Source of the DNA: a virus
Direction: 5' to 3' (one strand)
Virus record (IMG/VR): IMGVR_UViG_3300012944_000002
Span: 64,001 to 86,311 of that record
DNA length: 22,311 bases
Position 1 is the first letter of the stretch. Every line of letters begins with the position of its first letter. A model generated the notes under the pieces. That model saw only the letters and a program-made list of their open reading frames with translations. It ran no database searches and was not told the DNA's origin. A program made the position numbers and the translations under genes. This document shows, piece by piece, positions 1-5,980 of the stretch.

Positions 1-308
1 ATGACCCGACTCTGGGCGAACTCGCGCGGCGCTTCGAGGACCGGGTCGGCGACATTCGCGACGACATCAAGCAGCTCAGCGTCCTCATCGACAAGCGCGT
101 CAGTGTCGAGCGGTACCTGCTGGAGCAGCAGGCACGCGATGAGGGCAACCGGCTGCTCGTCGAGCGCGTCAAGGCGCTGGAAGAGGCAGCCCGCGAGAAG
201 GAGAAACAGCGGGCCCAGGACCGACGTCTGATCCTGACCGCGCTGGTCGTGCCCGTTCTGATGGTGCTGCTCGCGGCGTACCTCTCGGCGAAGGGAGCCA
301 GTTCGTGA
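1..308 (+). CDS. Coiled-coil protein with C-terminal membrane anchor (5' end outside window)
   Basis: The open codon phase begins at base 3 and runs 101 codons to a TGA at 306-308; the N-terminus lies outside the window. Residues about 5-75 of the visible part are charged and heptad-like, with many Arg, Glu and Lys, so a coiled coil is likely. Residues about 76-93 form one hydrophobic helix (core LILTALVVPVLMVLLAAYL) followed by a short polar tail. Many phages carry such tail-anchored coiled-coil proteins near their lysis genes, where they may act as holin-like or spanin-like partners, but no diagnostic motif is present. Its stop overlaps the next start (GTGA), so the two are probably translated together. 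Function is not recognised; the membrane topology is well supported. Confidence 0.7.
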   Translation, partial: DPTLGELARRFEDRVGDIRDDIKQLSVLIDKRVSVERYLLEQQARDEGNRLLVERVKALEEAAREKEKQRAQDRRLILTALVVPVLMVLLAAYLSAKGASS

Positions 309-1042
309 GTTCCCATCGCACGGTCGAGCCGCCGGCGGAGCCGGTCAAGAAGACGGCCGAGCATCGCCGTGGGGACGCCGCGTTCGCGGTAGGCGTCGTG
401 GCGGCCGTGGGCGTGCTGGCGTGGATCGTCATCACCATGCAGGGCCTGTCGCACGACCTGCGTAGCGCCAACGCCGCCCGGGATGCCTTGGCTCAGCAGG
501 TGCAGGGTCTCGGCGCCTCCCCGGTGGCCGGGCCACCCGGCAGCCGCGGCGAGCCGGGGCCCGCGGTTGTCGGGCCGTCCGGACCGGCTGGGTCGCCAGG
601 TGCAGCGGGCCGTGCCGGCACGTCGGCATCTCCCGTACCGGGTCCGAGCGGTCCGGCCGGGCGCGCAGGTTCGCCGGGCGCTGACTCGACAGTGCCCGGC
701 CCAACCGGCGCTGCGGGCGCCCCCGGTGCGGACTCGACCGTTCCCGGACCCAAGGGCGACCAAGGCGTAGCCGGGGTGGACGGAGCTCCGGGCAAGGACG
801 GTACGGACGGTGCCCCCGGCAAGGACGGCACCAACGGATCGCCTCCCGCCGGCTGGACGTATACCGACCCGTCCGGCGTGGCGTACACCTGCTCGCCGGC
901 CGCCGGCTTCGACCCGACCGCCCCCCGGTACACGTGCACGGCCGACGCCGCCGCGACGCCCACCCCGTCCGGCTCGCCGACGTCCAGCGGCATCCTCGGC
1001 GTGGGCATGCTCGCCGCGACCGCGGCGTACCGGCGGCTGTGA
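305..1042 (+). CDS. Membrane-anchored collagen-like protein
   Basis: A GTG start overlaps the previous stop by four bases. The 245-residue product has a polar N-terminus, one membrane segment at about residues 27-47 (VGVVAAVGVLAWIVITM), and a short helical linker. A collagen-like Gly-X-Y region follows at about residues 76-172 and contains near-repeated units such as GADSTVPGP and GAPGKDGT. The tail has a pair of cysteines (YTCSPAAG and RYTCTADA) and a Thr/Pro/Ser-rich stretch ending in a weakly hydrophobic C-terminus. Collagen-like stretches are common in phage fibre and structural proteins and form trimers. Here the N-terminal anchor points to a surface or envelope role in the infected cell rather than a free tail fibre. 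It could be a lysis-side accessory protein; the exact role is unknown. Confidence 0.8.
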   Translation: MSSHRTVEPPAEPVKKTAEHRRGDAAFAVGVVAAVGVLAWIVITMQGLSHDLRSANAARDALAQQVQGLGASPVAGPPGSRGEPGPAVVGPSGPAGSPGAAGRAGTSASPVPGPSGPAGRAGSPGADSTVPGPTGAAGAPGADSTVPGPKGDQGVAGVDGAPGKDGTDGAPGKDGTNGSPPAGWTYTDPSGVAYTCSPAAGFDPTAPRYTCTADAAATPTPSGSPTSSGILGVGMLAATAAYRRL

Positions 1043-1066
1043 CCGCGCACCGACCCCGAACCACCG

Positions 1067-1101
1067 AGCCCCCGCTCTGGCCTCACGGCCGGGCGGGGGC
1101 T
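1067..1101. terminator. Bidirectional hairpin terminator between convergent genes
   Basis: A 9-bp perfect stem (AGCCCCCGC at 1067-1075 with GCGGGGGCT at 1093-1101) is followed by TTCT. It lies 25 bases after the collagen-like gene and 25 bases before the end of the leftward gene at 1126, so it can serve both directions. Confidence 0.7.
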
Positions 1102-1125
1102 TCTCGTCATGCCCCGACGCTCCCG

Positions 1126-1419
1126 TCAGCGTTCCCCGCCGTGGTGCGAGCAGGTCCCGGACCCGGTCGAGTGGGAGACCCAGCCGTCCACGCAGACGGT
1201 GAATGGCGGAAGGGGCGTGTAGGCAATGGGCGGCGGAGTCCACGGCGTGGACGTTGCCGCCATGGGCGCCGGGGGCGGTGTGGTCTGAGGGTGGAAGCCG
1301 GCGAGCCGACCGAGTGCGCCGATGCCGAGGAGCATGCCGGCCGCGAGCGGGAAGCCAATGATGATGGCGAACCATCCGTGCCATCCCAGTGACCCGTCAC
1401 GGACTGCTTCGTCGTCCAT
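1126..1419 (-). CDS. Small membrane protein with DUF3761-like C-terminus
   Basis: The start at 1419 is chosen because a G-rich Shine-Dalgarno (GGGGGGAA) lies just upstream; the frame is open further upstream, but there it runs antisense to the PP2C-like gene. The 97-residue product has a short acidic N-terminus and one membrane helix at about residues 15-40 (WFAIIIGFPLAAGMLLGIGAL). A Pro/Thr-rich linker follows, then a C-terminal Cys motif (CVDGWVSHSTGSGTCSHHGG). That ending resembles the DUF3761 pattern C-x-DG-x-S...GTCSHHGG found in small secreted or membrane proteins of actinobacteria and their phages. It should place a small disulfide or metal-binding tail outside the membrane. The gene stands alone and convergent to the late operon, as moron genes often do. 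Function is unknown. Confidence 0.65.
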   Translation of the reverse strand: MDDEAVRDGSLGWHGWFAIIIGFPLAAGMLLGIGALGRLAGFHPQTTPPPAPMAATSTPWTPPPIAYTPLPPFTVCVDGWVSHSTGSGTCSHHGGER

Positions 1420-1485
1420 CGTTCCCCCCGGTGGCGTCGTGCCGGTCATCCTGCTCCACCCGCCCCCGCCGCGCCCCACGTCGCC

Positions 1486-2028
1486 ATGCTGCTCGCCGAG
1501 ACCGCGACCCGCGTCGGCGCCCAACTCGGCGGCCGGGCCGGACTGCTGTCCGCAGCGCTCCTCGTCCGCGACCCCGGCAACGGCGACGAGCCAGAGCCGT
1601 CCGGCGTGGGAGTCGCCGCCACCCGCCGAGCCGGCGGCCACTACGTGATCTCCTGGATCGGCGACGCCCACGCCCTCAGCTGGGACGGCGAGCGGCTGAT
1701 CCGCCGCACCACCCCGCATACGCTGGCCGAGCAGTTGCGCGTCCATGGATTCGTCGTGGATCCCGCGACTGCGGACTGGATCACGACTGCGCTGCCGCAG
1801 GCCACTCCCGCCACGGTCCTGTCTGTCGAATGTGACGACTCGCTGGTCCTGTTGTGCAGCGACGGCATCGACTGCATCCCCGCCAACGAGCTGGAAGGGA
1901 TCGTCCGCGACTTCGCCCATGAGCCGCAGGCCCTGGCCGACTCGATCGTCGCCGCGGCTAGCGAGGATGCGGAGGGGTACCGGGACGACGTGACCGTGGT
2001 CGTCATCCGGGCGCCCGAAGAGGGCTGA
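1486..2028 (+). CDS. PP2C-family phosphatase-like protein, N-terminally short
   Basis: The C-terminal half of the PP2C (PPM) fold is clear: a GD at residues 59-60 (ISWIGDAHAL), a metal-binding SDG at 125-127 (LVLLCSDGID) and the closing DD-V-T-V-V-V-I at 167-173. PP2C enzymes remove phosphate from Ser/Thr using two metal ions held by Asp residues. The usual N-terminal blocks, including the first metal-binding DG-x-G strand, are missing. The frame has a stop at 1390 and no start before 1486, so the protein is 180 residues instead of about 240. No convincing Shine-Dalgarno precedes the ATG. It may be a decayed fragment captured from the host or a non-catalytic regulator. A catalytically active enzyme is unlikely. 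Confidence 0.6.
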   Translation: MLLAETATRVGAQLGGRAGLLSAALLVRDPGNGDEPEPSGVGVAATRRAGGHYVISWIGDAHALSWDGERLIRRTTPHTLAEQLRVHGFVVDPATADWITTALPQATPATVLSVECDDSLVLLCSDGIDCIPANELEGIVRDFAHEPQALADSIVAAASEDAEGYRDDVTVVVIRAPEEG

Positions 2029-2104
2029 TCTTCACCCCGGGTTGAAAACGGGCGGGGCGAATTCAAGGTTCGGGCCGCAGACTTTAACTCAGCCTCCCCG
2101 GCCG

Positions 2105-2127
2105 CCCCGTCCTCTTCGGAGGCGGGG
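2105..2127 (+). terminator. Hairpin with TTCG tetraloop
   Basis: CCCCG plus CCTC pairs with GAGG plus CGGGG around a TTCG loop, with one bulged T at 2110. It lies 77 bases after the PP2C-like gene and probably ends its transcript. Confidence 0.55.
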
Positions 2128-2467
2128 GCGTTGCGCTGTGCCACACTGGCCCGGCGGCATCCTGCGAGCCCTGTCGGTGGATCTCATCGAGGGTCGGGCA
2201 GGGCCCCGGGTGCCGCCCCTTGAGGTCCCGAACAGTGCTGCCGCTCTCCCGCGAACGTGGTGCACCCGGCTGTGGCTACGGGATGCGGTATCCGTGAGGA
2301 CCGTGGCGGCCGGGCGGGGTACCCAACGCCCGGCCGATCAGCTGGGGCTCGTGCCACACTGACCGTGGCGGTGCACGCAAGGTGGCCGGACCGCGAATCC
2401 GGTTGAGGTGAGAGTCCTTCCCGCCGCTCGTCTGCCGGATCGGGCCGGGCTCGCGCAACCGGGCCCG

Positions 2468-2533
2468 CCACCCCGTTGGGTGGTTACAGCCCCGGGAGAC
2501 ACCCCGCCTTCGCCCCTGTCGCCCCGTTGGGCG
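2468..2533 (-). terminator. Tandem hairpins downstream of the 2540 gene
   Basis: Two hairpins share the same CGTT loop: CCACCC/GGGTGG at 2468-2483 and CGCCC/GGGCG at 2520-2533. They sit immediately downstream of the leftward gene that stops at 2540. Confidence 0.45.
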
Positions 2534-2539
2534 GCCGGA

Positions 2540-2848
2540 TCAGTGCCAGACCGAGGCCGCGCCCGGGTCGAGGTCGGGCCAGCCGGGCAGCAACTTGATG
2601 ACCTTGCCGGCGGGGATGGTCACGCCGGCGACGCCCTCCACCCGGGCTTCGATGAGCATTCGCGTGTAGGCGGTGTCGTCCAGGACGTGCGTGTAGACGT
2701 CTCCGTCGAAATCGGCGGCGAGGATCACCCCGTACCCGTCGGGCGTCTCGGGGAGCCCGGCGCCCCAGCAGAACTCCCGGTAGGCGTCCGCAGTCAGGGT
2801 GCGGGGTGTGGCGAGGTGGACCGCCCCGATCATCTCTGTCTCGGTCAT
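2540..2848 (-). CDS. Hypothetical protein, 102 residues
   Basis: An ATG at 2848 opens a 102-residue acidic protein with no cysteine cluster or membrane segment. Predicted strands around residues 40-55 (YGVILAADFDGDVYTHVL) and the ending VIKLLPGWPDLDPG suggest a compact alpha/beta fold, but I do not recognise the family. Upstream, TAGCCT lies six bases before the ATG, which fits a -10 box of a leaderless transcript; the intervening CAGGGA could instead act as a weak ribosome site. A 20-bp palindrome at 2893-2912 lies 45 bases upstream of the start and may be its operator. Codon use is typical of a real gene, and two hairpins follow the stop. Confidence 0.6.
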   Translation of the reverse strand: MTETEMIGAVHLATPRTLTADAYREFCWGAGLPETPDGYGVILAADFDGDVYTHVLDDTAYTRMLIEARVEGVAGVTIPAGKVIKLLPGWPDLDPGAASVWH

Positions 2849-2892
2849 TCCCTGAGGCTACCCACGCGCGGGGCGGTACAGGCGCCACGTTC

Positions 2893-2912
2893 GGGTGACG
2901 GCACCGTCACCC
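2893..2912. promoter_or_regulatory. Palindromic candidate operator
   Basis: GGGTGACGG and CCGTCACCC form 9-bp perfect arms around a CA centre. It lies upstream of the leftward gene starting at 2848 and 80 bases from the rightward operator pair, in the divergent intergenic region. Confidence 0.4.
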
Positions 2913-2980
2913 CCGCCTCGCAGGCTGGCCCTCCATCCGGTGCTGGGTGGTGCCCTCGCTGGTTGAGCAGCGGGGGCTCT

Positions 2981-3040
2981 TGTGTAGCGCGCTTGACAAC
3001 CCTCTCCGATGGGAGCACTCTATGTGTAGCGCGCTACACA
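2981..3040 (+). promoter_or_regulatory. Promoter flanked by two copies of an 18-bp palindromic operator
   Basis: Operator 2 (3023-3040) is the perfect palindrome TGTGTAGCGCGCTACACA. Operator 1 (2981-2998) is the same sequence with two mismatches in its right arm. Those changes create a consensus -35 box, TTGACA at 2993-2998. A -10 candidate CACTCT lies at 3016-3021 after a 17-bp spacer, putting the start of transcription inside operator 2. The centres are 42 bp apart, four helical turns. This is a textbook layout for a cooperatively binding repressor that shuts its own promoter. Confidence 0.7.
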
Positions 3041-3064
3041 AGGTGGCGTCGGAGGGGGAGCCCC

Positions 3065-3439
3065 ATGGAAATCACGGCCGAGAGCATCGAAGACCTCTAC
3101 AACCGCGGCGGCAGCCTCGAACTCGCCGACGGCGACACCTTCACCCGCGACGACCTCATCACCTACATCGGTGCGTGCGACATCGACACCGACGACCACG
3201 GCACCCCACTGACCGACCAGTGGCAACTCCTCGCCGACGTCCTCGGAGCCCCCAACCCCAGCGACACGACCGGACTCGCCAACGTCATCGCCGCCGCACA
3301 CAAACTCTCCCTCGCCGAGACCGCACGAGACGAAGCCATCCGGGCCGCCATCACCGCCGGGTACCCCGTCATCGGCATCGCCAACGCCGCCCGCCTCAGC
3401 CGCGCCCGCATCTACCAGATCCGCGACGGGCGCCGCTGA
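3065..3439 (+). CDS. Small protein with C-terminal helix-turn-helix, probable autoregulator
   Basis: The ATG at 3065 follows a strong Shine-Dalgarno (GGAGGGGGAG at 3051-3060). The 124-residue protein has an acidic N-terminal half (residues 1-60) and a basic C-terminal end. Residues about 85-124 (core AAITAGYPVIGIANAARLSR) have the helix-turn-helix pattern of small phage and plasmid regulators, ending RIYQIRDGRR. It is the only gene behind the duplicated palindrome at 2981-3040, so it likely represses its own promoter and perhaps others carrying the same site. The N-terminal part is not recognised. A terminator follows 15 bases after the stop, making this a single-gene unit. Assignment as a DNA-binding protein is fairly sure; its targets are inferred. 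Confidence 0.7.
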   Translation: MEITAESIEDLYNRGGSLELADGDTFTRDDLITYIGACDIDTDDHGTPLTDQWQLLADVLGAPNPSDTTGLANVIAAAHKLSLAETARDEAIRAAITAGYPVIGIANAARLSRARIYQIRDGRR

Positions 3440-3454
3440 CCCTGTCCGCACGCG

Positions 3455-3480
3455 AGCCCCCGCCGAACGGGCGGGGGCTT
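3455..3480. terminator. Hairpin terminator
   Basis: AGCCCCCGCC (3455-3464) pairs perfectly with GGCGGGGGCT (3470-3479) and is followed by a short T run (TTCGT). It ends the 3065 gene and may also stop transcripts from the leftward integrase ending at 3570. Confidence 0.75.
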
Positions 3481-3569
3481 CGTCGTGCCCGCCTACGCCG
3501 CGCCCCGTTCCGCGTCCACCGCGGCCCGCCACCCCGCGCGCAGGCGGGCGAGCTCGGCCAGGGCGGTTG

Positions 3570-4730
3570 TCAGTTGGCCTCATCCTTCGGCGGCCGGGCC
3601 AGCTTGAGCCACGGATTGTTCGCCCGGGACTGCGCCCGGTCCAGGTACTCACGCTTCACCGTCGCCGAGCCCGCGTTCCATCGCCCCTGCGCGGTCGGGT
3701 CGCCTCCCGCATCGGCGATGGCCTGAGCACCACCTCGGCGCAACCCGTGCGCGGTCACCTTCTTCCAGTTGTCCAGGCCGGCGGCCCGCGCCCGGCCGCG
3801 TACCCACTCGTTGACGGCGTCGCCGGTGACGTGCTCGCCGCGTTCGGTGGCCCGCGCCCGCGACTGCAAGGTGCCGCCCTTGGTGAGGGCGCGGAACAGG
3901 GCGCCGTCGTGGACACCGAGGTGGTGCAGCACGTCGAGCCACGCCCGGGTCGCGCGCACCGGGTCGATGGCCGGGTCGTCCCAGGAGGGGATGAACGTCT
4001 CTGCGCCCTTGGCCTCTTGGTCGGTCTTGGACGCGGAGATGTGGAGCGCGACGCCGTCGGCCTCGATGGTGACGTTGCCGATGGTGAGGTCGGCCAGCTC
4101 GATGCGCCGGTTGAGGGCGCCGCGGCCGAGGAGGAGGGCGCACCGGTCGCGGATGCCGATGGGGTCGGTCGGGTCGCAGGTGGCGACCATGGCCCGCAGC
4201 ATCTCTTCGGTGATGGCCGGTGCCTTCTTTACGCCGACGCGCTTGTTCCACTCCTTGCGGTACTCGTTGAGCATCCCGCGGGCCTCGGTGGTGCCGGGCT
4301 TCTTGTCGTCGGGCATCCACGTGCGGATCGCGGACATGGCGACGCTGATGGCGTTGGGGGAGCGGCCGGCGTCGATGAGGTGGTTGACGTACTCGACGTA
4401 GGTGGCCGTGGTGCACGGCCGGACTACGCGGCCGTGCTGCGCGCACCACGCCTCGAACGTGTCCCGCTGGTTCTTGTACGTCCGGGAGGTGTTCTTCGGC
4501 TTCGACTTGTTCTTCAGCCGCTCGGCGGTGGCGTCGGAGACGTACAGGTCCCGCTTGGTGTACGTCGGCCGGTCGGCCTCGGTGGGGATGTCCTGGCCGG
4601 GCAGGAGGATCGTGTGCTGATCCACCAGTGGGCGGGCGGCCATCGCTTCCCCAGATGGCGAAGCGATGGCGGGGAGGCGGTCATCAACCACCAACTCGGC
4701 GTCGATGACCTCGTCGGGTTCGTTGGTCAC
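3570..4730 (-). CDS. Tyrosine recombinase/integrase (first integrase)
   Basis: The GTG at 4730 overlaps the upstream stop (GTGA) and follows a GAGGGG ribosome site, giving 386 residues. Residues about 75-175 form the SAM-like core-binding domain (SRTYKNQRDTFEAWC). The catalytic domain keeps the full set: Arg near 208-209 (GALNRRIELADL), Lys about 235 (SASKTDQ), His 328 and Arg 331 (AHGLRRGG), Trp 351 (GRWN) and the nucleophile Tyr 362 (KREYLDRA). There is no N-terminal arm-binding domain. Such integrases cut and rejoin DNA between short identical sites. It is the last gene of a three-gene leftward operon. No attachment site is obvious beside it, unlike the second integrase at 8882. It may have arrived with another mobile element. 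Confidence 0.9.
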   Translation of the reverse strand: MTNEPDEVIDAELVVDDRLPAIASPSGEAMAARPLVDQHTILLPGQDIPTEADRPTYTKRDLYVSDATAERLKNKSKPKNTSRTYKNQRDTFEAWCAQHGRVVRPCTTATYVEYVNHLIDAGRSPNAISVAMSAIRTWMPDDKKPGTTEARGMLNEYRKEWNKRVGVKKAPAITEEMLRAMVATCDPTDPIGIRDRCALLLGRGALNRRIELADLTIGNVTIEADGVALHISASKTDQEAKGAETFIPSWDDPAIDPVRATRAWLDVLHHLGVHDGALFRALTKGGTLQSRARATERGEHVTGDAVNEWVRGRARAAGLDNWKKVTAHGLRRGGAQAIADAGGDPTAQGRWNAGSATVKREYLDRAQSRANNPWLKLARPPKDEAN

Positions 4731-4903
4731 GACTGGCCCCTCGATTCGGCCAGACGGAGCGCAACGTGCTTGTCGATCGCGCCCATCAGGAGGTCGATCT
4801 CCCACTGCACGGCAGGGCTCATCCGTGTGTGGCAACAGATGGTGGCGGCGACCGTCTCTTCCAACTCTTCGCGGGTCATGGGGACGTCGTGCTCGGCGCT
4901 CAC
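4727..4903 (-). CDS. Small hypothetical protein of the integrase operon
   Basis: The GTG start at 4903 overlaps the upstream stop and its own stop overlaps the integrase start, both as GTGA, so it is locked between two coupled genes. The 58-residue product is mostly helical and acidic at its N-terminus (TREELEETVAATICCHTRMS), with a Cys pair and a helix around WEIDLLMGAIDKHVALRL. There is no recognisable helix-turn-helix. Its size and position next to an integrase make a directionality factor possible, but that is only an inference from context. Confidence 0.6.
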   Translation of the reverse strand: MSAEHDVPMTREELEETVAATICCHTRMSPAVQWEIDLLMGAIDKHVALRLAESRGQS

Positions 4904-5328
4904 CGTGCACCACCGGTGGGCCACTCGTTCCCTTCGGGGATGATGCCCGAGACGATCGGCAGGCCAGCCTCCCTGCGCATGGCGTTCGTCCGTATCAGGG
5001 CGTCCATCTCCTCGGCGCGCTGGCGCCCCACCTCGCGCATCTGCTCCTTGATGACGCCGTTGGCCACGTCCATCGAGATGTCGGCCAGGCAGTCGATGCA
5101 CCGGAGGTACGTGACGTTGTCCGACCACTCGGCCTTCTTGTTGCTGAGCGGGAAGAAGCGCAGATGGTCCGCGTAGGCGATGACGGCACCGATGACGACT
5201 CCGCGGTTGCACTCGCAGTAGTCCAGTGGCTCAGCCTGCGGCATTCCAGCGCTCTCAGTTCGCTGTACTCCCGTCACCCGTCCGTTGTGCCGTCGCGCGG
5301 CCAGTTCATCGCCGATTCGAGCAGTCAT
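4900..5328 (-). CDS. Hypothetical protein with two Cys pairs, first gene of the integrase operon
   Basis: The ATG at 5328 follows GGGGAG, a good ribosome site. The 142-residue product has a C-x-C (DYCECNRG, about residues 38-40) and a C-x-x-C (YLRCIDC, about 76-79), a spacing that could bind zinc. A long charged helix follows (about residues 90-115, EQMREVGRQRAEEMDAL). The N-terminal 28 residues are Arg-rich and may not be essential; a second ATG at residue 29 is possible. It is co-transcribed and translationally coupled with the 58-residue gene and the first integrase, so it probably serves integration, excision or their control. Family not recognised. Confidence 0.65.
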   Translation of the reverse strand: MTARIGDELAARRHNGRVTGVQRTESAGMPQAEPLDYCECNRGVVIGAVIAYADHLRFFPLSNKKAEWSDNVTYLRCIDCLADISMDVANGVIKEQMREVGRQRAEEMDALIRTNAMRREAGLPIVSGIIPEGNEWPTGGAR

Positions 5329-5350
5329 GACTCCCCATCAAAGTAGGCCC

Positions 5351-5368
5351 GTATAAGGGAAATTATAC
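5351..5368 (-). promoter_or_regulatory. Promoter with overlapping palindrome for the first integrase operon
   Basis: A perfect TATAAT (-10) reads leftward at 5367-5362. It is embedded in the inverted repeat GTATAA-gggaaa-TTATAC (5351-5368), flanked by GCCC and GGGC. No good -35 box is visible. The palindrome covers the -10 box, so a bound repressor would silence the integrase operon. The stretch is AT-rich against the local background. Confidence 0.55.
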
Positions 5369-5424
5369 TGGGCTACCGGTGGTAACGCGGACTCTGGAGT
5401 CGAAAGAGGGGGGCGGCTGGGTGG

Positions 5425-5485
5425 TGGACGGGAAGACGATCGCGATGATATCCTTAGATCAACATTTTTCTTTAACCCTAAGGAT
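5425..5485 (+). promoter_or_regulatory. Promoter and inverted repeat upstream of the 5495 gene
   Basis: TGGACG (5425-5430) and TATCCT (5449-5454) are 18 bp apart and resemble -35 and -10 boxes. ATCCTTAG (5450-5457) and CTAAGGAT (5478-5485) are perfect inverted copies separated by 20 AT-rich bases. The left arm covers the -10 box and the right arm carries the ribosome site (AAGGATGG), so the repeat could act as a DNA operator or as an mRNA hairpin hiding the start. Confidence 0.5.
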
Positions 5486-5494
5486 GGATACTCA

Positions 5495-5887
5495 ATGACC
5501 GTTACCAACATCGCGCCCGATCCGGCCGCGTTCGAAGTGGAGACCTGGGATGAACTTCGCAAGGCCGTCGAAGGGGCCGGCGGCGTGCTGCGCATCTTCA
5601 TGGGCGACCTGCGCAACCTGGCCGCTGCCGGACGGCTCGGGATCAACGTCCGCAACGACATCAGCCGCCGCCTCGCAGGAGCGGGCCTCGGCCACCTCCC
5701 TGCCGAGCTTCCGGCCTACCAGGAGAACGAAGTGGTCGTCTACCAACTCGGCACCCCTGCTGCCGATGTCGTAGAGGCGGTTCGAGGCGACAACTTCTCC
5801 CGCGCTGAAAACGCGTTGCGCCGCCTCAACACCAAGGGCGACGCGGAGAAGCTCGCCGCCATCGCCGCCATCATCAACGAAGAGTGA
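5495..5887 (+). CDS. Hypothetical protein, 130 residues
   Basis: The ATG at 5495 follows AAGGATGG with good spacing. The 130-residue product looks soluble and mixed alpha/beta, with a helical middle (residues about 17-50, TWDELRKAVEGAGGVLRIFMGD) and a helical C-terminus (ALRRLNTKGDAEKLAAIAAI). I see no catalytic motif, membrane segment or cysteines and do not recognise the family. It is divergent from the first integrase operon and shares with it an unusually AT-rich, repeat-bearing control region. By position it could be the regulator of that module, but there is no clear DNA-binding helix. A 15-bp terminator follows, so it is transcribed alone. Confidence 0.65.
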   Translation: MTVTNIAPDPAAFEVETWDELRKAVEGAGGVLRIFMGDLRNLAAAGRLGINVRNDISRRLAGAGLGHLPAELPAYQENEVVVYQLGTPAADVVEAVRGDNFSRAENALRRLNTKGDAEKLAAIAAIINEE

Positions 5888-5905
5888 GCTGACTCTGCGC
5901 GAAAA

Positions 5906-5942
5906 GCGACGCCCCCGCCACTTGACCTGGCGGGGGCGTCGC
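5906..5942. terminator. Strong bidirectional hairpin terminator
   Basis: A 15-bp perfect stem (GCGACGCCCCCGCCA at 5906-5920 with its complement at 5928-5942) closes a 7-base loop. It sits between the convergent genes ending at 5887 and 5981. Confidence 0.8.
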
Positions 5943-5980
5943 CGCGCCAGCATACCGACGCCTTTACTCCCGCCCCTCCT

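Larger units (their letters stand above)
2029..2539. other. Gene-free stretch between PP2C-like gene and 2540 gene
   Basis: No frame here looks coding on either strand. It holds the TTCG hairpin at 2105-2127, a near-perfect direct repeat (GTGCCACACTGGCC at 2138-2151 and GTGCCACACTGACC at 2351-2364), a degenerate tRNA-like anticodon arm at 2386-2402, and two terminator hairpins at 2468-2533. The repeats and the tRNA-like piece suggest scar sequence, but nothing identifies a functional RNA. Confidence 0.4.

Noticed and set aside
493-1110. Leftward Gly/Pro/Ala-rich frame that also looks collagen-like
   Set aside because: Repeats of GGN codons read as Pro/Ala/Gly on the other strand. The rightward frame has the membrane anchor, the regular Gly-X-Y period and the operon context.
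1420-1920. Longer version of the DUF3761-like protein beginning near 1920
   Set aside because: The extension is antisense to the PP2C-like gene and low in complexity. The start at 1419 has a clear ribosome site before a membrane helix.
2364-2430. tRNA-like sequence with a 5-bp anticodon stem (2386-2402) and a GGTGAGAGTCC stretch resembling a T-arm
   Set aside because: The base before the anticodon is C instead of T, the T-loop lacks TTC, and neither D-arm nor 7-bp acceptor stem forms. At most a decayed fragment.
4731-4913. N-terminal extension of the first integrase to an upstream start at 4913
   Set aside because: It would cover the whole 58-residue gene in another frame. The GTG at 4730 has a ribosome site and a GTGA overlap with that gene.
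3567-4943. Long rightward open frame antisense to the first integrase
   Set aside because: It mirrors the integrase codons, is Gly/Val/Arg/Asp-rich without motifs and has no ribosome site; a typical high-GC shadow frame.
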